Below, in pieces: positions 59,901-64,000 of a stretch of 64,000 bases of DNA. A model generated the notes under the pieces. The model was not told the origin of the DNA. It did no database searches and saw only the letters and a list, made by a program, of their open reading frames with translations. Source of the stretch: Schistosoma mansoni (taxonomy: Eukaryota > Platyhelminthes > Trematoda > Strigeidida > Schistosomatidae). Position numbers and translations under genes: made by a program. Every line of letters begins with the position of its first letter. Positions within the stretch are counted from its first letter, which is position 1. Location of the stretch: positions 30,684,923 through 30,748,922 of the forward strand of contig NC_031498.1 of assembly GCF_000237925.1 (NCBI RefSeq), given 5' to 3'.

Positions 59901-62800
59901 ATGATGCAAAATAAATAACCGACTGAAATATTTCTCAATCCAAACAGTTAGTCAACCATTCTAACCCCCCCTTATTTACTACTGGTATGTTGACATTATG
60001 ATCACATCTAACGTCCAGGGATTTATTTATTATAGAAACATCATGTTGTAATACCAGTTTATCGTGAATTAGTAAAGTTATCCATTGGTATCTCTTTCTC
60101 CCTCTCTCTCTCACACACACACTTAGACATTCTCAATTAGCCACGTTTTAACTAAGAAATCAGTTGGATAATATAATATGTTTACACAGTTTATGTCTAA
60201 TTGTCAGTATGTGTGATGTTATTAACATAGAAACAAATTATATCATAATATAATTTTAATTAAAACTGTTTTTATTTTACTTCCCATGTTCACTAAACAT
60301 GCGAAAGAAAAAGTTTTCCATTTATGAGGCGGAATAGTTGTTTTTTTTAAAAAAAAAACACTATCCTATACTTAATACATAACAACCTTATTGATTGAAG
60401 ATAAACTAAGAGAAAAATCAATATGGTTAACCTTTATATCATTTTTTCGGAAAAAAAGAAATGGATAGATGGGATGGATGGAAAGTGAACAAAAGGAAAG
60501 TAATATCTTGTATTAAATAATAGCAAAGTATCTTTCTATAAAAAAATATATAAACCATGGACGTATAGTTTCATATTGGAATGAATATCCCATTTGTTTC
60601 TGATTTGAACAGTGAAACAAGAAGCCTTACCAAACTATGGAAGCTATTTTTAGGGATGTTATTTCATTTGATTCAAAGCTTGTAAAACTGTAACATTTAT
60701 TTTTAACCCTGGTCTATTCTATAGATCATAAGCTTTCGTTTGATGTATTATTCACTGCCATAGCCTTTTCTGTTCCAAAGCTATTTTAATTTAGACGTAA
60801 CCTTTTGTACTCTATTTTCTACTCTAATCCCCCAGTTTTGGACATAATTGTGCCCCCAAATGCCCTGGTACGGCTGAGAGTGGGGAGAGTCCACTCTCCC
60901 TCTTCAAATGCTCTCACATGACCACGCGTATATAGCCTCTATCAGGGAAGTCCTACTCACTGCCTTCTCGTGGCAGGGGTGTTGTTTAGGAAACTGAGAG
61001 GACGAAAAGCGAATGTCAGGCGCTTTAATCGGGTTGGTGGACATGGAAAGTCCACCTAGGAGAGTTGGAAAACCCTGATTCCAAACCAATAGTGCACATG
61101 GGCTCCAGTATCCTGAAGGAATAAATGGCGTATGAATCAATCGTTAGTCATCTGCTACCATGGGACTGCATCTCCTCACGATTCTCCACTGTCTTGTGGA
61201 TTAAACCTTTAGGTCAAAGGCTCTGGGTGTAGGCCCCTAAGAAAACCACCTGCTTTAGTTTGGGCACCTGGGCAGTATCACAGCCCTCACACAAATCGAA
61301 TGAGATTTGTACAGCGCATATGTATCTGGTGCTTTCTTGTACCAATATTTATGTGTTTAAATAATAATTATTATTATTATTGTACGTTGTGGTCAGGTTA
61401 GTCATCTATTTATTGATGTATCTTTTTACGCTAATCTGAATTCGGAATTCGGGTATCAGATCGGATTTTGGAAAAAAGCTAGTAGTGTTCCAGTTGTCTT
61501 GTCGTCTCTCTCGCGCGCGTGCTTGTCAGTCAATCAGGGATAGAATAGTTTCCGTCTCTCTACCCCCGCTTCGAACTCACGCATACTAGCCTCAAGGTTA
61601 AGCCTATCGCGTCAAAGTCTTAATCTACATTAGACAAGTTATCCTCGGCACGAAAGTGGGTAGACAGATCAAGGACGTATTAGTTCCAAAAGAAAATTAC
61701 AGATTACTGACTAAATTCTTGTGAGATTCATCTCCTATAATATATCAATTCATGTTTAGCATTGAAAAGAGAATAATCGTAGTATCAACCAGTATGAATA
61801 ACGAAAGTGACTAAAATTGAAATAATCAGTAGGCTATTTTAGATAGGAAATCGGGAAAGATAAAAGAAAACGTCAAATCTGCTATCATTACACTCATAGT
61901 TATGGACAATTTTATGGAATGAAAGTTGCTTTGTTATTTGGATGAGTCGGAGTATGTGGATTTTTGGTAACTTACTCTTAAATACATTGAAGTTTAAATA
62001 AATGCTTCGACAACTTCATAAACATCTAGGCGAAGGCTATGGAGACACTTATCACTGGTTCACAAACGAATGTTACAAATCTACATATATAAACAGGCTA
62101 CCTAGAAACTTTGAGATGAGACATCATGTGAAATAAAGACGAAACAGAAATAAACTTTTTTTCAGAAAGCCGAACCATAGAAGAAGAACCATCTTCTTGA
62201 ATAGTTAAAGCTATAAAAGTTTAATACAGATATACGACTTACTTCCTTTAATTGTACTACCATTGGCTTCTTCTTGTTTTTGTAAATAATCTGAAAATTT
62301 CGCATTCAATTCTCTAGTAGCATTGACATCTTGAAACATTCGTTGTAATTTTGCAGTGTATTCAAAACCGCAAGCTTCTTTTAATTTGGAAATCATAGAA
62401 GCTTCTGCATCCTCGGATACAGATGATTTGTAAACTAAACGGCGAGCCAGTGTTTTACTATAGAATTTTTGAAAGACATCTTTATCTTCAATGTAGCGGA
62501 ATACATTCATCTAAAATGATTAACGAGAACGAATAAGCAAAACTACATAGCGACGGAAAGCGAAGAAGAGATTGCTAATAAGGGGTATCGTGGGTATTTT
62601 AATTATAGATTAACACAAATTCATTTATACTGATCGTCTTTTGAATATATTAGCGATAATTTTATAAACAGAAGATGAAAGAATTATGCAGTCTGTCTGT
62701 AATCAGTAAGACTACATAGAAAAATAATTTACAAAATATTGAAATACTTACTACTTGTCCAAGTGTTTCTTCCAAATCATCCAACTGAATATCTTTTGCA
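44887..62800 (-). CDS. CUL1: Cullin-1, last eight exons (5' part beyond window)
   Basis: Scaffold of SCF (SKP1-CUL1-F-box) ubiquitin ligases; this part holds the 4-helix/cullin homology domain, the winged helix that binds RBX1, and the NEDD8 site. Exons in coding order: 62752-62800, 62243-62510, 57111-57187, 55208-55339, 53277-53518, 48862-48967, 47260-47373, 44887-44967. All have GT-AG borders and phases that join without frame breaks (about 355 codons). Diagnostic stretches: [96 protein letters not shown] (neddylation lysine in IVRIMK) and a C-terminus DAYEYLA. These match CUL1 rather than CUL2/3/4. Introns reach 5 kb and are packed with repeats. An AATAAA lies 87 bp past the stop. Confidence 0.92.
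45026..45340 (-). repeat. tRNA-derived SINE with hammerhead remnant, CUL1 last intron
   Basis: Nearly full length on the minus strand: a head with CTCAGTGGTCTATCGG, B box GGGTTTGAATT, hammerhead remnant at 45112-45158 (TTGAGGA, stem GTCC…GGAC, GAGT), and a tail with CCATGGTGGTCTAGC and a final CCCCTTCTGATTC. The core is changed at two places. Confidence 0.75.
45350..45475 (+). repeat. SINE 3' half with hammerhead, head-to-head with previous SINE
   Basis: Hammerhead at 45376-45426: stem I GCACTG/CAGTGT, CTGAGGA, stem II GTCC…GGAC, then GAGA for GAAA and GCCGTC as cleavage site. The tail is as in the other copies. Its 5' end meets the 5' end of the SINE at 45026-45340. Confidence 0.75.
45777..46293 (+). 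repeat. Unnamed ~500-bp repeat R1, copy a
   Basis: Full-length copy from ATGCCCTGGTACGGCCGAGA to TATTTATGTGTTCAAATAAA. Conserved stretches are CTCTCCCTCTCGAAATGCTC, GGCTCCAGTAT and CTCACACAAATC. No protein-coding similarity, tRNA-like head or terminal inverted repeat. The AT-rich simple 3' tail suggests a retroposon. Confidence 0.65.
46615..46905 (-). mobile_element. LINE 3' tail fragment
   Basis: 3' untranslated end of the LINE family at 51965-52735, with a GTCAGTCAGTC tetranucleotide tail at its left end. On the minus strand the last coding bit resembles [12 protein letters not shown]. Confidence 0.6.
47260..47373 (-). CDS. CUL1: CUL1 exon with NEDD8 acceptor lysine
   Basis: A 114-bp exon, [18 protein letters not shown], then [14 protein letters not shown]. 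The lysine in IVRIMK is the cullin neddylation site, by family knowledge. Acceptor CCTATAG, donor GTAAGT. Confidence 0.93.
48318..48776 (-). repeat. Repeat R1, copy b
   Basis: Same family as 45777-46293 on the minus strand, in the CUL1 intron between the NEDD8-site exon and the exon before it. Confidence 0.65.
48862..48967 (-). CDS. CUL1: CUL1 exon ([12 protein letters not shown])
   Basis: A 106-bp exon, [18 protein letters not shown] then [17 protein letters not shown], the …LRVNINVPMKTEQKQE…I.EDRKL.IQ segment before the NEDD8 site. Its donor is GTTAGT. Confidence 0.92.
49380..49630 (-). repeat. tRNA-derived SINE with hammerhead
   Basis: Minus strand: A box CTCAGTGGTTCTAGAGG, B box GGGTTCGAATC, hammerhead at 49427-49472 with intact CTGAGGA and GAAA, stem I GCATTG/CAGTGC, stem II GTC…GAC and cleavage triplet ATC. 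Stem III is damaged. It lies in a CUL1 intron. Confidence 0.78.
50636..50705 (-). mobile_element. Penelope-like element scrap
   Basis: Matches 10620-10690 (GTAATTATTAT.CTGAGAAAGA). It adjoins the LINE fragment at 50715. Confidence 0.5.
50715..51335 (+). mobile_element. LINE 3' fragment, RWLGHVLRM family
   Basis: The plus strand encodes [20 protein letters not shown], then [36 protein letters not shown], and a 3' tail with GACTGACTGACT at about 51324-51335. Positions 50721-51120 are an indel-free inverse of 59051-59450. Confidence 0.7.
51965..52735 (-). mobile_element. LINE RT C-terminal fragment, RWLGHVLRM family
   Basis: Minus strand: [54 protein letters not shown] and [11 protein letters not shown] … [15 protein letters not shown], ending in a (TGAC)n tail at 51970. 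It is the typical thumb/C-terminus of trematode RTE-like polyproteins. A stop interrupts it near 52575; the 5' end is truncated. Confidence 0.78.
53277..53518 (-). CDS. CUL1: CUL1 exon (winged-helix A)
   Basis: A 242-bp exon: [15 protein letters not shown], then [16 protein letters not shown] and a CUL1-type linker ending LALYTDYKN with the next exon. The acceptor is CGTACCAG and the donor GTTAGT. The insert [19 protein letters not shown] is longer than the usual linker. Confidence 0.9.
54655..55120 (-). repeat. Repeat R1, copy c, with (ATT)n tail
   Basis: R1 on the minus strand, whose 3' end runs into an AAT/ATT-type trinucleotide tract at 54657-54690. It lies in the CUL1 intron left of 55208. 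Confidence 0.65.
55208..55339 (-). CDS. CUL1: CUL1 exon (GRKLTW)
   Basis: A 132-bp exon of 44 codons, [18 protein letters not shown] then [17 protein letters not shown] and KTRYIFQ, matching the CUL1 FY..RH.GRKLTWLYQLSKGELV block. Borders are CTAG at the 5' side and GTATGT at the 3' side. Compared with other CUL1 proteins, a few residues at the junction to the next exon are absent. Confidence 0.92.
55503..55690 (-). repeat. SM-alpha SINE with canonical hammerhead ribozyme
   Basis: Minus strand: a tRNA-like head (GATAACGCGATGGTGTTTGA, B box GGGTTCGAGTCC), then the ribozyme, then a tail with CTATCCATCTCTGC. It is the classic schistosome SM-alpha retroposon and lies in a CUL1 intron. Confidence 0.88.
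55541..55603 (-). ncRNA. Type I hammerhead ribozyme (SM-alpha)
   Basis: Self-cleaving RNA. Minus strand order: GTACATCCAG (stem I), CTGACGA (55589-55583), stem II GTCCC-AAAT-AGGAC (55582-55569), GAAA (55568-55565), minimal stem III ACGCGCGT, cleavage triplet GTC (55559-55557), then AAACTGGATTCCACTGC pairing back as stem I with the peripheral loop. All invariant core bases are present. By knowledge of the family, it cleaves after the GTC. Confidence 0.9.
55855..56205 (-). repeat. Full-length tRNA-derived SINE with hammerhead
   Basis: The best-preserved copy of the second SINE family. A ~150-bp 5' leader (56040-56205) is followed by a tRNA-like head (GCCGGCTCAGTGGTTCTAGA, GGGTTCGAATC), hammerhead and tail CCATGGTGGTCTAGCTTCAA. 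It lies only about 165 bp from the SM-alpha SINE, in the same orientation. Confidence 0.82.
55903..55948 (-). ncRNA. Hammerhead ribozyme, second SINE family
   Basis: Minus strand: stem I GCATTG, CTGAGGA, stem II GTC(C)…(C)GAC, GAAA, self-complementary stem III ACGGCCGT, cleavage triplet GTC, then CACTGC. The catalytic core is complete. Stem I has one mismatch and stem II is three base pairs, so activity could be reduced. Confidence 0.7.
56210..57105. other. CUL1 intron, nothing recognised
   Basis: AT-rich intronic DNA without identified repeat. Confidence 0.45.
57111..57187 (-). CDS. CUL1: CUL1 exon (SSNAWPFQ)
   Basis: A 77-bp exon reading [15 protein letters not shown] then GPFSIPPE, equivalent to the …VLSSGSWPFQ…F.LP.E segment of CUL1. 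Acceptor TTTAG, donor GTAAGT. It begins two bases into a codon, which fits the one-base overhang of the exon before it. Confidence 0.9.
57352..57450 (-). repeat. SINE 3' fragment, broken inside the hammerhead
   Basis: The tail and GAAACAGCC plus stem II GTCCCACAATAGGAC are present on the minus strand. The element ends within the ribozyme and the head is absent. Confidence 0.65.
57675..58082 (+). repeat. Repeat R1, copy d, interrupted by a SINE
   Basis: R1 from CCCCAAATGACCTGGTACGA to GTTTGGGCACCTGGGCA, where the SINE at 58083 replaces its 3' end. Confidence 0.65.
58083..58235 (+). repeat. SINE with B box and decayed hammerhead
   Basis: B box GGGTTCGAGCCCC, then CTGGGGA, stem II GTCT…GGAC, GAAA and CAGTGCTTCCAGGTTTTCC. 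The core carries a base change. Confidence 0.65.
58960..59756 (-). mobile_element. LINE with internal deletion, endonuclease joined to C-terminal part
   Basis: Right end on the minus strand: an endonuclease ([32 protein letters not shown], then after a frameshift [18 protein letters not shown] and [11 protein letters not shown]). This passes at about 59456 directly into the 3' block shared with 50715-51170. RT domains are missing. The first bases (59724-59756) belong to the block copied to 12380. Confidence 0.75.
60126..60850. other. CUL1 intron, nothing recognised
   Basis: Starts after a (CT/CA)n microsatellite (60090-60122). It is part of the 1.8 kb absent from the duplicated copy at 12.8 kb. 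Confidence 0.45.
60851..61382 (+). repeat. Repeat R1, copy e, with (ATT)n tail
   Basis: Full-length R1 ending in AATAATTATTATTATTATTG at 61361-61381, the same kind of tail as copy c. It lies in the large CUL1 intron. Confidence 0.68.
61383..61915. other. CUL1 intron, nothing recognised
   Basis: Includes a short GC-richer patch at 61500-61600 (CTCTCTCGCGCGCGTGCTTG). No gene or repeat identified. Confidence 0.4.
62243..62510 (-). CDS. CUL1: CUL1 exon, cullin homology core
   Basis: A 268-bp exon, acceptor ATTTTAG, donor GTAAGT. It contains [20 protein letters not shown], then [19 protein letters not shown] and [15 protein letters not shown], the most conserved stretch of the cullin homology domain. 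A near-identical copy of this exon lies at 13131-13398. Confidence 0.93.
62752..62800 (-). CDS. CUL1: CUL1 exon ([15 protein letters not shown])
   Basis: A 49-bp exon between TTTTTTCAG and GTAAGT. It reads [16 protein letters not shown] and joins directly to [11 protein letters not shown] of the next exon, as in other CUL1 proteins (…NQVM.VFKYIEDKD). The upstream exon supplies two bases of the first codon and lies beyond 62800; none was recognised up to 64000. Confidence 0.85.
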
Positions 62801-62848
62801 CTGAAAAAAGAAGAAAGAGGCACTAAACAGTTAGAACTTAACCCATAT

Positions 62849-63635
62849 TCATATATAAGCACTCAGTAATAAAACTGACAGGAAAGTGCGAACTAGCATA
62901 ACCAGATTACATCCATGTACTATGACTACTTTGAATCCTCGATTTGGAAAAATGTAACAAATACTTGTAATCATAACTTGGTTAGAAATCGATCAACTCC
63001 ATTCTACTCCCAAAATGGGGAATTCACACATAACTGACTAATATATAGAATCATAAATATCAATCACTAAACTGAAAGCAGGGTAATTGTGATCGCTAAC
63101 TTTACTAAGACAATGTACACTGATTTATTACACTAACAATTAGTCATCGTAACAAGATATAAATGTTCGGAGCTCGATTATATAAAAGAATTCGAGTCGT
63201 TTTATGACTGATACTTTATAACTAATCATAAGTTTGAAATTCAATTAATTTACTGAATATACGAAATGGTGGTTTAGTGGTTACGGCGATCGATTTCCAG
63301 CGACTGATTCTCATGTTCAAAATTCATTCACCCACTTTTGTTTGAGTGACCGGGTTGTATCATTTCAGAGGTCCATCAACACTATGATGATGGTGATGAT
63401 AATGATCATCTACTGACTGGATGTTATTATTCATAGATTAGTTAGAGGTTAGATTGGCAGAAATGATTCATTATGAATTGGAAAAAGTCCATAAAACTAA
63501 CCAATGGTATAATTAAATATTTAAAACTAATTATTTAATTAACACAAGTTCATCTTATACAGTGATGATTAGGATTGACGTAAGTTATATACACTTTCTA
63601 CAAAAAATAACATGTGGATATAGGTAGCTTGTGAT
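62849..63635. other. CUL1 intron, possible tRNA-like scrap
   Basis: At 63268-63340 TGGTTTAGTGGTTACGGC and ATGTTCAAAATTC resemble decayed A and B boxes of a SINE. Otherwise unassigned. Confidence 0.3.
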
Positions 63636-63644
63636 TTCATAATA

Positions 63645-63845
63645 TATGTATATTTATGTATTGGTACAAGGCATCAAATATATATATGCAACACACTTCA
63701 TCATTCGATGTGTGTGAGGGATGGAATACTGCCCGGGTGCCCAAACTGAAGCAGATGGTCTTCTCAGGTGGCCACTCTGCAAGCCTTTGACCTAGAGATC
63801 TGATCCACGTTAGAAGATACAGTCCCATGGTAGTCGGTGACTTGA
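63645..63845 (-). repeat. Repeat R1, copy f, truncated
   Basis: The 3' part of R1 on the minus strand (CCCAAACTGAAGCAGATGGT, GCCTTTGACCTAGAGATCTG), diverging after about 63845. Confidence 0.6.
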
Positions 63846-64000
63846 TGGTTCTCCGAACCAGTGAAACACATAGGATCCGCGCTGGACAGAAAAGTATAGA
63901 TTCGGGAGTGATGCTGCTGTATTCTGGTCATGAAGAAGAAAATGTTTCGCACACTCAAAGAGTTGCTTTGATGTTGTCCAAAGAGACTCATAACAAATCT

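Noticed and set aside
1-64000. CRISPR arrays, bacterial operons, integrated prokaryotic DNA
   Set aside because: No regularly spaced repeats with unique spacers and no intron-free bacterial-type genes; all repeats are eukaryotic retroelements or duplications.

Overview
The window is nuclear DNA of a blood fluke, genus Schistosoma or a very close schistosomatid. The evidence is an AT-rich, repeat-dense sequence, a 40-bp mini-intron near the 5' end of a gene, and SM-alpha-type SINEs that carry a type I hammerhead ribozyme. CR1-like, RTE-like and Penelope-like retroelements and a Ty3/gypsy element of the flatworm type point the same way. Three runs of N (25312-25511, 33501-33721, 37232-37431) are assembly gaps. 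Nothing here is bacterial: there are no operons, CRISPR arrays or rRNA genes.

Two host loci are present. The first is a small O-methyltransferase gene of the COMTD1 / caffeoyl-CoA O-methyltransferase family, present three times in alternating orientation. Copy A (minus, 1-613) is cut by the window edge. Copy B (plus, 15566-19732) and copy C (minus, 27121-31298) each have all five exons I can identify. B and C face each other as a large inverted repeat centred near 23426. A and B form a second inverted pair. The pattern of identity is mosaic: A equals B around exon 2, B equals C around exon 5 and its 3' flank, and the introns between are clearly diverged. This looks like gene conversion between palindrome arms. 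A decayed copy of the last exon lies in the spacer.

The second locus is the 3' portion of cullin-1 (CUL1, minus strand, exons from 62800 down to the stop at 44887). Its introns are filled with SINEs, LINE tails and an unnamed ~500-bp repeat. Two of its exons plus flanking DNA were also duplicated to 12380-13728, about 31 kb beyond the 3' end of the real gene.

Layout. 1-700: COMTD1-A. 2267-9250: flank shared with copy C in the same orientation, interrupted in A by two CR1-like LINEs. 9252-10690: Penelope-like element. 11046-12365: RTE LINE. 12380-13728: CUL1 fragment. 14038-14420: hammerhead-bearing satellite unit. 15566-21341: COMTD1-B arm. 21342-25311: spacer with an inverted pair of RTE fragments. 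25512-31400: COMTD1-C arm. 31360-33790: flank of C. 34375-41300: an old repeat into which a very young Ty3/gypsy element (36901-41083, identical-looking 267-bp LTRs, 4-bp target duplication) was inserted. 41300-44800: no gene seen. 44887-64000: CUL1 with its repeat-rich introns.

Most short open frames in the window are chance frames or antisense shadows of LINEs. They are not listed as genes.
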